Assembly: GCA_016490735.1 (NCBI GenBank) | Contig: JAEMWC010000614.1 | Coordinates: 285,001 to 349,000, forward strand | Source: Pachyseris speciosa | Lineage: Eukaryota > Cnidaria > Anthozoa > Scleractinia > Pachyseridae | Direction: 5' to 3' | DNA: 64,000 nucleotides | In this document: piece after piece, positions 1-9,611 of the stretch | Position numbering within the stretch: position 1 is the first letter of the stretch | How the letters are laid out: every line of letters begins with the position of its first letter | Notes under the pieces: model-generated | Database searches by the model: none | The model's input: only the letters and a program-made list of their open reading frames with translations | What the model was told of the DNA's origin: nothing | Translations under genes and position numbers: made by a program

Positions 1-5
1 CAAGG

Positions 6-101
6 ATCGTGATAGTAATTGACAACCAGCAGATTAATGTAAGTAAGTTTGAGCGACAAGTTGATCACGTGAACATAGAATACATGGACAATGAGGATTG
101 A
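6..101 (+). CDS. possible last exon of an upstream gene (partial)
   Basis: An open frame of 31 codons runs in from the window edge and ends in TGA at 99-101. It is hydrophobic at first (IVIVID) and acidic at the end (EYMDNED). It is followed 70 bases later by AATAAA, as expected for a terminal exon with a short 3' UTR. It lies outside the tandem array, so it may belong to the single-copy left flank. I do not recognise the family, and a frame this short could be chance. Confidence 0.3.
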   Translation: MVIVIDNQQINVSKFERQVDHVNIEYMDNED

Positions 102-169
102 TCCGCAAAAGAGAGAGTCGAGAAAAAACGTGTTCGGTGACGGTCGAGAATTTTGTGAGCTTTGTAACG

Positions 170-175
170 AATAAA
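170..175 (+). promoter_or_regulatory. candidate polyadenylation signal AATAAA
   Basis: A canonical AATAAA lies about 70 bases after the stop of the partial exon at 6-101 and just before the first repeat unit. It is the right place for the 3' end of that gene, but in AT-rich DNA the hexamer also occurs by chance. Confidence 0.3.
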
Positions 176-342
176 AGATATCTGAGACGAGACTAGTGTT
201 GGGTGGTGAACTGTTGATTTCCAACAAAGTGAAGGGGGAGGGTGCTTAATCTAGAAGAGGGTTTTTAATCGAGGGAGTAGGCGCTAACTCGGGGTAGGGC
301 ACATGAGCTTCTTAGAGCGTGGACGGTTATTCGTGGAAGTAT

Positions 343-1379
343 TAGCCTACGTGTAGCCGTACCCACCCCCCGAGGAAAAACTGGGGAGGAGGAAACGTCT
401 ACGAAAAGCTGACACCAATCGTGTTACGTGACGTCACAGTAATTCATGCAAGTTATGTAAATAAAATTATATTTTCTGTTTACTCGAGTAGACAAACGTC
501 AAAGGCCGCGTAAATTTCTATTCTTTCGAGCGCATTTGCTAGTCAGTAAATGTATACTGTGTTTAAAGATATTGAAAAGGATTACGAGCGATTTTTGGTC
601 AAAAGCAAGAAGACAATCTTCGATGTCAACATCGCGCTTGCAAATTCTTCGTTTACATGGTCTCCTCAGGAAGAGACAGAATTTAAAGTTTGGAGAAAGT
701 TGGCTTGTTTTCCAGCCGAAGGAGCCGCTCTCAGAAAGCGTGAATTTGAACAACCTGCACGTCCCTTCAATACCTTTTCCTTCTCCGCTCGGCTGGTGAC
801 TCATACACGTGCGGATATTCACCAGTCATGACTCATTCGATGATATTATCTTCCGAATCTTTGGTTAGCGCGATCTCTTTCAATCCCAGATCATTCAAAT
901 ATTGGATCTGATCTTCTATGAGCACTGTCAGTGATGATATGATGATCACAAGGTACAAGGTTTCTTCCAAAGAAGCGATGCGATCACTGGCATCGCCAGA
1001 AATTTAATGGCTTTTTCATAGCCAGTTAGCAATGAAACACGGACACCATCAAAACACAAGGCTATGGGTTTTTGTGGCTCTTCGTGGAATTTCTCAAATC
1101 CATAATGCCGCAAACCTCATTTATAGCTGCGTTAGACTCCACTTTAGTTCGTGTGGCTCTCCGTCCGCCATGGTCACGTTTCTTCAAGAAAACGAACGAG
1201 ATCCGTTTCGGCCAATCAGTGTTCTCGAAAGTATTGATCAATGCGATTAACCTATGAGAAACCATTATATATTTTCATGCAAGAGTGACGTCACATAACA
1301 CGATTTGTCTCAGCTTTTCGTAGACGTTCCCTCCTCCCCAGTTTTTCCTCAGGGGGTGGGTACGGCTACACGTAGGCTA
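343..1379. mobile_element. MULE-like DNA transposon with 95-bp TIRs, carrying a RecQ-like fragment
   Basis: The ends are 95-bp inverted repeats (343-437 and 1285-1379) that differ at about six positions. They start TAGCCTACGTG and finish inward at the palindrome GTGACGTCAC. A 9-bp duplication, TGGAAGTAT, flanks it at 334-342 and 1380-1388. The empty site is seen in U2 and U3, where the sequence runs straight from that motif into GTACGGG, so the borders are certain. Long TIRs and a 9-bp TSD fit the Mutator-like superfamily; the class is inferred because no transposase is visible. The interior holds part of a RecQ-like helicase gene, as in Pack-MULEs. Confidence 0.8.
833..1171 (-). pseudogene. 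RecQ-like DNA helicase, 5' fragment, frameshifted
   Basis: Read on the minus strand from an ATG at 1171 (ATGGCGGACGG), the frames give GFEKFHEEPQKPIA, then DGVRVSLLTGYEKA, then VIIISSLTVLIEDQ with YLNDLGLKEIAL and a TGA at 833-835. These match in order the zero motif, Walker A (TGYGKS in active members, here TGYEKA) and motif Ia of RecQ helicases. A related HVYESP string follows downstream. At least two frameshifts and the lost Walker lysine-serine context show it is dead. It lies wholly inside the MULE-like element, so it was probably captured by it. Confidence 0.65.
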
Positions 1380-1388
1380 TGGAAGTAT

Positions 1389-2722
1389 GTACGGGATTTT
1401 ACCCGAGGGTGGAAAGACAAACCCGTGGTCGACACCTCACAGTTACGAAATTCCTTTGCAGTCTTTTATAATATATAAAGGCTATTAATCATGGCGTTTT
1501 TAATTACCATTTTTTCCAGCGAAGGACAGACTGAATCGCAAAGAAACTAATTTTAGGGCTTCTATTTCTTGTATGAAGAGATCCTATTTCGAACACCGCA
1601 GATTGTAACTTGGATGGTGTTAGCCTAGGCAATTGTTTCAGGATAGTTTTAGGGATCTTTGTATTCTTAATCTATCGCCTAAGCTCGACCAGTCCCATTT
1701 GTAAAAAAAAAAAAAAATTTGTTGCGCTCTTTTAGGAGACTATTCTGGGGTATCGAAACACGAAATAGACGATGACCATGTTCTTTTGGGACCTACCAAC
1801 TTTGTTTCGGAATGAACAGAAAAGCGTTCTCGTCCATTCAGCTCCTGGTAACAGAAAGATTTGAGCGAAGATTGCTCTTTTAGGAAAGTTTGGCGAGAAA
1901 ATCGTTTGCAGACCGCTGGCCACCGCCCTCAAACGCTCCTGCCAGACCACTCTCACCGGCTGCGCACTAGTCTCAGGCCGCCTCCGCCAAGACCATTTTT
2001 TTTTTTTAGAATATGTGTTCGTTTGTGAAAACCGTATTCCACGTATATTCACTTATTTCTAAACCGGGATAACAATAATCATAAAGGTATTAGAAGAACG
2101 CGTTCTTAGATCACGAAGGGCTGGGAAAAACCTAACATCCCAACCACTGTCATTTATCATGCGAACAAATCAGTCATGTGACTTTCTTTTGTTTGTGGCT
2201 ACGATCTTTGCGGTAACCGAAAAGAGTAACACAAGACTACCTCTAGAGAGTTAGGTTCACTCCTTGTCACCTTAGATTTGAATTCGATTCCAAGTTATTA
2301 TGTCAAAAAACTATTTTGCATAACCTTTAGGAAGGAGCATTAACGATATTAAAAACGAACGACGTTTCGATGACTTCATGCCATCATTGTCATGCTATCA
2401 TTATCGAAGTACATGGTAGAATTTATTACGTATTGAAAGGAAAAAATAGCGCGTCTATCATGTACTTTGAGATTGATAATGTTGACCTGGAGTCATTGAA
2501 AGGTGGTTAGTCTAAAATCGCTCAGTCGTTTTTATTCATAAAAGGCGATTGGAAGGGAATCCGTCTACACATTAAATGCTCCTGTTGTCATGTAATAAGG
2601 TGCGTTTTCAACCAACTTGTCAGAACACCATTGACAAACAAAGCATCCGAAAACAAAATCCATCAAGAAAATCCCGTTTCTAGGAAACGAAGCTTTCAAT
2701 ATCTCTATTTAACACCTGGCCA
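1389..2722. other. gene-poor AT-rich stretch of U1
   Basis: I see no convincing gene. The 106-codon minus-strand ORF at 1732-2052 is basic and low in complexity, and in U3 it survives only as a shorter version (51121-51339), so I treat it as chance. The equivalents are 21670-23036 in U2 and 50745-52796 in U3, the latter enlarged by a MITE. U1 lacks about 36 bases near 1527 that U2 and U3 keep. Confidence 0.6.
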
Positions 2723-2798
2723 GACTCTCAGACGGTCCAGGCACGGGACGGGAGAGAGTACGTGCCCGCGAGTGTCCTGCATGAACCGTCTGAGAATC
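2723..2798. repeat. conserved hairpin (U1)
   Basis: GACTCTCAGACGGTCC at 2723-2738 pairs with GAACCGTCTGAGAATC at 2783-2798. 14 of 16 positions are complementary around a 44-base loop. The stem is kept in all three units while the loop varies. CTATTTAAGG follows directly. It could be a transcript hairpin, a binding site or the remnant of TIR ends. Confidence 0.5.
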
Positions 2799-3696
2799 AG
2801 GCTATTTAAGGGGGGACTTAACGTGAATTGGAGTGAAATTTTAAGGAGGGTAAAGAAGGGATTGAAGTTGGGAAAAATGTTTTGAAACACCACCAGACAG
2901 TTGACACCCCACAAGGGCACTGCAGCCTGCTGGGGTACTGTTTGGTGTCCGTCCACTAATTTCTAACTTCAAATTCCAATTTTAAACCTTCATTAAACAT
3001 TAAATCTTCACGATTTCCTATTTCCCTCAATTTAAGTTATCTTTTGAGAAAAATATAAATATCTTTTCCCAAAAATACCCAAAAATCACCAAACAATTCA
3101 CAAAATATCCCACAACATAGCTTCGTGGGATGAACATAGGGATTTCTAATTGCTTGAACAATGTTTAGGTTTAATTCCGCCGTAATGTATAACACCAGAC
3201 AAGATAAAAAAAAAATATCACGCAAGTATTTTAAACTTCAGATAGTTTCGCTACACCCTTTAAAAAAGAAACTATCTAGCGATATAAATCCAATATTAGC
3301 AAAAATCTATGTGCTTACAAAGGCCTTCTAATCGGTATACTTCTCGATATTAGTCAGTAGTACAAAATATGGTTTTGCTGCTACCAACTACCACACTGAA
3401 GAGGGGGTTGTCCCAGAAACGTCAGACTGTGGATATACAGTTTCTCGGCACTCGGAAAAAATAATAATAATAACGACAACAAAAACAAAACTAGCACTGC
3501 ATCATACTTCTCGATATGTTCGTATGTTAATAGGGACTGAATTAATCTTATAATCTTGTCATTTCTAAAATGATGTCTCAACATAACTCTTCTAAAATGT
3601 AATATGCATTGCTACTGTTTCTAGCTTGAAAAGTCCCCTATCAAAACACGCAGCGTCATTACGCAGTGCCAAAGGGTGATAAAGGCACGACATAGT
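2799..3696. other. AT-rich stretch downstream of the TRAF exon
   Basis: There is no gene that I can support. Short minus-strand ORFs (3037-3225, 3381-3584) vary between the units and have no recognisable domain. As the TRAF exon ends at 3697 on the minus strand, part of this stretch may be its 3' UTR. Confidence 0.5.
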
Positions 3697-4174
3697 TTAT
3701 GCTGAAAATTCTATTTTGATAAAAATTGTGTCATTCTTTACATATTGAGGGCCAAAGAACTCCTCAATAGGCAAGAACTTTACAAAGCCACACCCAGTAC
3801 GGCTAATTACTTCATCAGGCCTCTGGAATGCTGCAAGGTTTGGCTTGACTTGTAAGATGCGGCTTATATCGTTATGGGCACCACTTTGATCAAGTATGGA
3901 CAGGGTGATTCTTCCAGTAACAGGCCAATCACGGATGCCATCATATTCACCCTTCATCATGTGAACAAAGACTGCCACATGTGTGCCTCTTCCATTCTCC
4001 ACACCCTTGGGGTGCACCCTGATTCCCAATTTCCGTGCATAGCTATCTGTGTAGATTGCACCGCTGAAGATGGGTGTTGCACACCACTGATGTTGATCTA
4101 CTTCAGTGATCTTCCAGATGAAGTAGGTCCCGGTTCCACTGGCCTTCTTCATGGTCTTCTCTTTTTTATTCCAT
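3697..4174 (-). CDS. TRAF-type MATH domain, terminal exon (U1)
   Basis: The exon encodes about 158 residues ending in IKIEFSA and TAA. It shows the TRAF-C/MATH pattern: GTYFIWKI at the start, SGAIYTDSYARKLGIRVHP, GTHVAVFVHMMKGEYDG, DWPVTGRITLSILDQSG, NLAAFQRP, GCGFVKFLP and YVKNDTIFIKI. In TRAF proteins this C-terminal domain trimerises and binds receptor tails in NF-kB and JNK signalling. The start is set by a splice acceptor (TTCGTAG) at 4175-4177; an open frame continues to 4338 but crosses that acceptor. No RING, zinc-finger or coiled-coil exons are visible upstream in the unit. It is thus a terminal exon of a truncated copy or part of a larger gene. Confidence 0.85.
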
Positions 4175-4887
4175 CTACGAATAAAGTGAAAATTGCTATT
4201 TAACATGTAGATTCCACTTCTCCGTGCGTGTGGATAATCTCTCTGAGACGCATGGAGGACGTGAAAACATGTTACGAGCAAATAAGAAGGTTCTGCAAGT
4301 GAATAGCGATGACTGGTGTTCTGACTACGTTTTGGCATCTACCGTGTGTTATCAGAGTAAGCACGCGCAATTAATTATATGGAACTAATATGTTTCTTGT
4401 ATGCATTTTTTCCTTCTTTACTTTCTTCGGCTCATGACGTCATTCATGCATTTACACTTAAATTGCAATCCGCTTCTTTCGACCTATCAAAGCCCGAGGG
4501 TTACACCCTCTATTGTATAATTTCTGCAGTAACGTTTTATTGAAAATACAGCACGATGAAACTGGATTGTACCAAATTGCACCATAACGGCTGTTGCGTT
4601 CTTCTTGTGCCTCCACTTTGCCAAATCCAGCTAAGCAAAATGTAGCTGAATTAATTAATTGTTCCACTGTCGCCAGTGGCGAAACTTAATTTCTGAACAA
4701 TGGCGTCAGCACATAAGGTGAAAAAAGAGTCACATTATATATAGGAAACTGTTGACTGCTTACACCACCCTTCTTAATCCGTTTTGACCGTGCCATGTCA
4801 TCGATGTGTATGGCTGTGGATGATGTGATTTTAAAATTATATCAACACAGTTATCATCTCAAACCCTATAGCAACTAGAGATTTACA
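4175..4887. other. interval between TRAF exon and the next ORF (U1)
   Basis: This is probably intron. It includes a minus-strand ORF of 69 codons at 4458-4667 that is repeated in U3 (54531-54740) but absent from U2, where this part is replaced by the large block. No domain is recognisable. Minus-strand polypyrimidine and AG at 4175 support an intron ending there. Confidence 0.4.
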
Positions 4888-5298
4888 TCAAATGATAAAA
4901 CAGAAGAAAAGAACATGCCTGTTCAGGCTTTGATTCCACAGCCTAAAATCTTCAATGCTGCATGCATGCTCTGTGGCTTGTTCGTTCTCATGGGTAGAAC
5001 GTACTGCATTGATGTCGTCATCAGCGCCCCGGGGGTAACATGGAGACATCCCATGGCTGTTTGGCTGCCCTGTCTCCTCAACAGAGACCATCAGTTCGCA
5101 GTCTTGGTCTCCATGATTAGCTGACACCTGCACCGCGTGCTCGTTGCTTGTCTCCTGTATCGGGCTGCCCATTTCACCCCCACTTTCCTGTCGAATCTGG
5201 TGGTAAACTAACATGTTAAGAGCTGAACATGTACCACCATTAAATTTTGTGAGGGTAATCGAGATAGTGGCTTTGTGGCCAGATGACAGGCTGCTCAT
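4888..5298 (-). CDS. unassigned 136-codon ORF, possible upstream exon (U1)
   Basis: The open frame starts ATGAGCAGCCTG (MSSLSSGHKATISITLTKF) and is rich in Ser, Asn, Glu and His, without cysteine pairs or hydrophobic segments. It lies on the same strand as the TRAF exon and 0.7 kb upstream of it. The U2 and U3 copies stay open, and U2 differs by a 3-base deletion that keeps the frame. I do not recognise a family. It could be a linker exon of the same transcript or an independent small ORF. The last dozen residues (LFFCFII) look intronic. Confidence 0.4.
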   Translation of the reverse strand: MSSLSSGHKATISITLTKFNGGTCSALNMLVYHQIRQESGGEMGSPIQETSNEHAVQVSANHGDQDCELMVSVEETGQPNSHGMSPCYPRGADDDINAVRSTHENEQATEHACSIEDFRLWNQSLNRHVLFFCFII

Positions 5299-5391
5299 GA
5301 AATGATCTTCAACTGAGTTCTGACCTTACAAATATATTATTATCAATGTCATTATTACCTTTGCCGGTGCCGTAGCCGTTGCCGTTGATTA

Positions 5392-5752
5392 GGGAGCTTT
5401 AGCAACGAGGACGGCAACGGCAACGAGAACCGTCGCTACAAAACGATAAGTTTAATGAGCAAAAACAATCGCTCTGCACGTGCGTTTTACATTTTAGTAC
5501 ATTTCTTTGCCGTCTTCTGCAAAACAACGACGTGAAATGACCAAATTTTAGGTCTCGAGAACGTGAGCACGTGATGGAAAATTTTCTTTCTTTTTCCTTA
5601 CTTTATGGTAGTCATATAATCCCTGAATAGTTCGCCAGCATTTTGCAAGTTAAACAAATTGGAATAATGGCGAAATAGCTACGAAAAAGAGAAGTTAGAT
5701 TTGGAAACGGCGTTTTCTTTGCGGTCGCCGCGTCGTCCTTGCTAAAGCTCCC
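5392..5752. mobile_element. TA-flanked MITE (U1)
   Basis: The element starts GGGAGCTTTAGCAACGAGGA and ends with the inverse (CGTCGTCCTTGCTAAAGCTC at 5732-5751), flanked by TA on both sides. Its interior has no coding capacity. TA targets and this size fit a Tc1/mariner-type MITE; the class is inferred. It is present at the same place in all three units, so it inserted before the triplication. Confidence 0.7.
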
Positions 5753-5754
5753 TA

Positions 5755-6296
5755 CCCTTTTTTGTTATCGTTATTTGTTGTTGTTGTTGGTACTGGTACC
5801 GATATTATTAAAAGTTCGTCCTTTCCATTATTCCCTGATAATATCCTGGTATAAGCCATGTGCTTTCCGAATAAAAAGTGTGCAATTTCGAACAGTTATT
5901 TTCCCTTTCTCAGAGGTATGGCTACTTCATTGCGTTTTCCCAATGTACTCGCAAATTTCCTTCGTAACCAGTCCAAGCATTTCAATTGCCACGGTCACTG
6001 TAGTGGAACTGCAATGCCGCATGCAAACAGATAACTTCAACTTCCTTATGTTTGTCTCTAACTAACTTTTAAAATACTCTTCTTAGCACCCTCTTGTCCG
6101 AATGGATAGTGATATTAACTAAAGTACGTCGTCCGGCAGGTGGTATAGTATTTTAGTGAACGTGCTGATTCGCATGTCCAAAAGGAACTCATGACCTTTT
6201 TATTTATTTATTTATTTATTTATTGGGTTATCTACATTGTTTTCCTTTAGTTATTAAATCAGAAATGAATATGCAACCCTGCTTCGGGTGGTTATC
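5755..6296. other. spacer with a conserved 108-codon plus-strand ORF
   Basis: An ORF at 5739-6065 (equivalents 30246-30572 and 55812-56138) stays open in all units, but its start codon lies in the MITE TIR and the units are nearly identical here, so openness says little. On the minus strand a frame with HCSSTTVTVAIEMLG also appears. I assign neither. A (TTTA)n run lies at about 6199-6224 and varies in length between units. Confidence 0.4.
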
Positions 6297-6347
6297 CTTA
6301 TCATTACTGTTGTCATCTTGCTTATCATTATCATCATCATTATCATT

Positions 6348-6395
<48 letters not shown>

Positions 6396-6886
6396 ATCGT
6401 CATCGTCATCGTTATCATCATCGTTATCGTTATCATTATCATCATCATCATCATCATTGTTATCGTTATCGTTATCCTTTTCATTATCATTATCATTTTC
6501 ATTTTCATCATCATCATCATCATTATCATTATCGTTATCATCGTCATCGTCATCGTCATCGCCATCATTATCGTTATCGTTATTATCATCATTATCGTTA
6601 TCGTTATCGTTATCGTTATCGTCATCATCATTATCGTTATCATTATCATTATTTATCATTATCATTATCATTGTCGTCATCGTCATCGTCATCGTCGTCA
6701 TCGTCATCATGATCATCATCTTTATCATCGTCATCGTTGTCGTTATCACTATGATTATGAGCATCACCACCATCGTTATCATAATCACTATCGTCATCAC
6801 TATCACTACATCACATCATCACCGTCATCGTCACAGTCAACGCCACCGTCATCGTCATCATGATCGTCATCATCATCTTCATCAGC
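6297..6886. repeat. hexanucleotide satellite, TCATCG/TTATCA type (U1)
   Basis: About 590 bases are built of hexamers of the pattern TYATCR (TCATCG, TTATCG, TTATCA). Stops are nearly absent in most frames, which gives long spurious ORFs of Ser-Leu, Ile-Val, Asp-Asn or Met-Thr. The flanks are the same in all units, while the arrangement of hexamer types and the length differ. It is an unstable repeat and not a gene. Confidence 0.9.
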
Positions 6887-6899
6887 AACAACAACTTGG

Positions 6900-8473
6900 C
6901 AAACTTTTTCCCTTCAAATCTTAACTTAACACTGGAGCGAACAGATCATAGAACAGTTGTCTTTATAAATCAAAACCTTGTAAATCCATTTATGTTTACC
7001 TCGTTCTCGTTTTCTCCATGAGACCTTGGGTCGTTTTCTCTGAGAGAAATAAAGAATAATAAATTAATCTTTAGTCATTGATTTGTAAATGTAGACCATC
7101 TTATTACTAATGTTCTTTGGATTCTGGGTAAGCCTTGAGAATTTTCCGAAAAATAGGCATGTTCTGTTACAGGGCCAGATCTGTTGAAATTTACTTCTAA
7201 TAATTGTTGTTGTTGTGCACATTGTACCAACTTCTAAATTGCGAAGGACGAAGTTCCTGGTTTGGTGAGAAAACCTATGAATGTTCTTCTCATTTTAATT
7301 TATTTTAAACAGATTTTATTTTGAGACTCAATTTTTGAAGATGGAATAGGATTGGGACTAGTCTAACACTATATGGACTTGTATTCGTGTTTCGCATAAA
7401 AGCTCCAAACGTCTGTGCTTGTGTTACGGCATTAAGGTTTTTCCAACGTTGACGTTAGCATAACAGACTTTGCATCTTATCGCGAATAATACAAATTATT
7501 CATGTAAACGTTATGGAAATTGGTCAGACGCTTGAAGAAGTTAAGACTATCAGAACTATAATTGATATAATCAATAATTGTCAATTAAACAGGGTAGCGT
7601 CCTTTAAGCGGCTGAAACTATGACTGCTTCGTGTCAAGAGCGAAGGTCAGTGCAAGAAACAAACTTTTAACTCCGAACTTCCGAAGCGCACATGGTTCAC
7701 CCCCGGAAAATATTGCGTCATGGGTACCGTAACATACCCTACTGAGGTACATGTACATCATTACTATTTATCAACAGAAACGTTACTGTTACACAACAAC
7801 GATTTACACCTTAAATTGCAATAGAATCGTAAGCAAACAACTGGCAACTTTTTGAAGCACTGACGAAAACAATGTGTATGGAAGGTAAGTAGACTGAAAA
7901 CCAACAAACCTAGAGACAACAACTTATACGTTTTATTGCTTGAAGCGTCTATTCTTGAAACAATTTATTGTACTTGAAATCCACATAGAAAATGTAATCA
8001 TAAAATCAAACAAAAAAAACTAGCAATTGCAACTGAATTCTATTCCGGTGAAAATGTGAAAGCAAAATGCTTGCAGGAAATCTGATGAAACCCATTGACC
8101 AAGCAGCAGCACCACAAATACTGCGATAGTTACAAACCTACAATAGCAAATTACAGAACTGTTATGGACTCACAGGATACTCGAACCATAATTAGCAGTC
8201 TCCTATACTAACTATGCTCGAACCAACATGCGCAGAATATTTCAAGCTCTAACGGTGGTGCCCGATTACGGAAGACCTATGGGAATTGTTTTTATTATTC
8301 AGTATTATTTTCGCAAGCTAACTTTCGGTTTCCAAGATTTACTTTTTGCGATTTTTACCGAGAAGCTCTCCTTTGGGAATAAAAAGTCAAATTTTGGAAA
8401 CATATAGGTCCAAAAAGGACTAAACATGTAAAAGGGCACAATTTTACAGGGTTGATTATTAGTGCTTTGTAAG
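6900..8473. other. non-coding spacer (U1)
   Basis: I see no gene or mobile element. The spacer is AT-rich and nearly identical in the three units (31470-37556 without the Gypsy element in U2, and 57045-58654 in U3). In U2 the Gypsy element inserted at the site equivalent to about 7553. The minus-strand ORF at 8305-8529 is antisense to the coding remnant that follows. Confidence 0.6.
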
Positions 8474-9060
8474 ATGTCCTCCGCATACGACGAAAGAGTT
8501 ATGATTTCCTTCTCTGACTGCCCTAACACTAAGCTGAAATACGTCCTTCACGGCAAACGTGAAAAAGGCACTAAAATGTTGTTTTGGTTAAAGGTTCAAC
8601 GCGAGTCTCTTGCTGCCTAGAGGAAGCAGCTCTCTGAAAGGTAAACAGTTGTCAGGCGGTACATCGATCTTGTAAATTTAAACGTACCAGGTAATGCTTT
8701 TAGACTGAATCCTAGCAGCGAAAGGCTAGAATCGAGATTATATTAGCTTTCAAACCTGGCAGAGGCTAGAAGAAAGCCTTTAAATAAGAAGGGGAGCCCA
8801 AAACAGAGTAAGGAATTCCTGGCCTCCTACAAAAAGATAGCTGTTCTAGCAGAGAAAGTTATATTATAACGCTTGATGAATGAACATCAGATTTTTGAAT
8901 AAAAGGAAAAGCTGAGCCTTGGAAAGAAAAAGAAAAAGAAAGGTTATTTGAGGAGATGCTAAATGAAAGAGATCTGTATCAGTCATGCAAAGATCGAGAA
9001 AGTGAATTAATGAAAAAATACATAAAACGGTCGGAAAACGATCAGTTCAAAAAGGTGAGA
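8474..9060 (+). pseudogene. N-terminal coding remnant, charged/coiled-coil-like (U1)
   Basis: From an ATG at 8474 the frame reads MSSAYDERVMISFSDC and HGKREKGTKMLFWLKVQRES, then a TAG. After two stops it resumes as FRLNPSSERLESRLY and PLNKKGSPKQSKEFLASYKK, then a third part with EEMLNERDLYQSCKDRESEL. The charged helical character suggests the N-terminal coiled region of a larger protein. It precedes the RAG1-like pseudogene on the same strand, so it may be its 5' part, but a Penelope-like remnant lies between. U1 has an extra stop (LY*LSN) where U2 and U3 read LYELSN. Confidence 0.5.
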
Positions 9061-9299
9061 GGTACATCAATCCCAGAGCCGAGATAACAACAACTCAAGC
9101 CAGAAACTTGAGATAACAACAACTCAAGTCAGATCAGAAACAGAAAGCTGAAAGAACTAAAAACAAGGGCACGGAAAGCTCTTCATTGTTGTACTTTGGA
9201 GTTGGACCACTTGAGGTTAACCCTTTGCTGACGGGTTTACCAAATATCGTTCTAAATGGAGCGATGCTTTGAAAATCTACAACTTTCTCAGAAGTAAAG

Positions 9300-9582
9300 T
9301 TTCAAAACAAGAAACAAGCCCTCCGACAAAAAGAGAAAGAAAACAAACAAATCTTGCCCTTTGTAACACAATATCACCAATCAGTGCCAAACTTAAAAGA
9401 AATCCTCATGAGCAAATGGCATTTTATTGAGCAACAAACGACGCTGAGAGAAATATTTATGGAACCGAAACTTATATGCTACAAGAGAGGGCGTACGTTC
9501 CCTGAAAGACATACTCGTTAGAGCAAAAATATAGCCTCAAGGCCAAAAACACGAGAGTGGGAGTCGCGCAGGCCTATCTAAC
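9300..9582 (+). pseudogene. Penelope-like reverse transcriptase, C-terminal remnant (U1)
   Basis: The frame reads ENKQILPFVTQYHQSVPNLK, then ILMSKWHFIEQQTTLREIF and ICYKRGR; after a frame change it gives SLKDILVRAKI and ESGSRAGLSN. This order (VPNLK, W-x-x-I, L-x-x-IF, K-x-x-x-LKD-x-LVRA) is the end of the RT domain in Penelope-like elements as I know them. A C-tract of 21 bases and T-tract (9584-9611) follow directly. The GIY-YIG nuclease part is not seen. Confidence 0.65.
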
Positions 9583-9611
9583 ACCCCCCCCCCCCCCCCC
9601 CCCCTTTTTTT

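Noticed and set aside
550..831. 93-codon plus-strand ORF (MYTVFKDIEKDYERF) in the MULE-like element
   Set aside because: No domain is recognised, and the opposite strand carries the RecQ-like fragment up to its lower end. It might be a real captured piece, but I cannot support it.
1732..2052. 106-codon minus-strand ORF
   Set aside because: Basic and low-complexity, broken in U2 and shortened in U3; no family.
6223..6924. Long ORFs of Ser-Leu, Ile-Val, Asp-Asn and Met-Thr in several frames, repeated at 30.7-31.5 and 56.3-57.1 kb
   Set aside because: They are products of the hexamer repeat, which lacks stops in most frames; the composition follows the repeat and not a protein.
8305..8529. Minus-strand ORF starting MLGQSEKEIITLSS, also in U2 and U3
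   Set aside because: It is antisense to the MSSAYDE coding remnant. The resemblance to the SEKE part of Copia RNase H is only a few residues.
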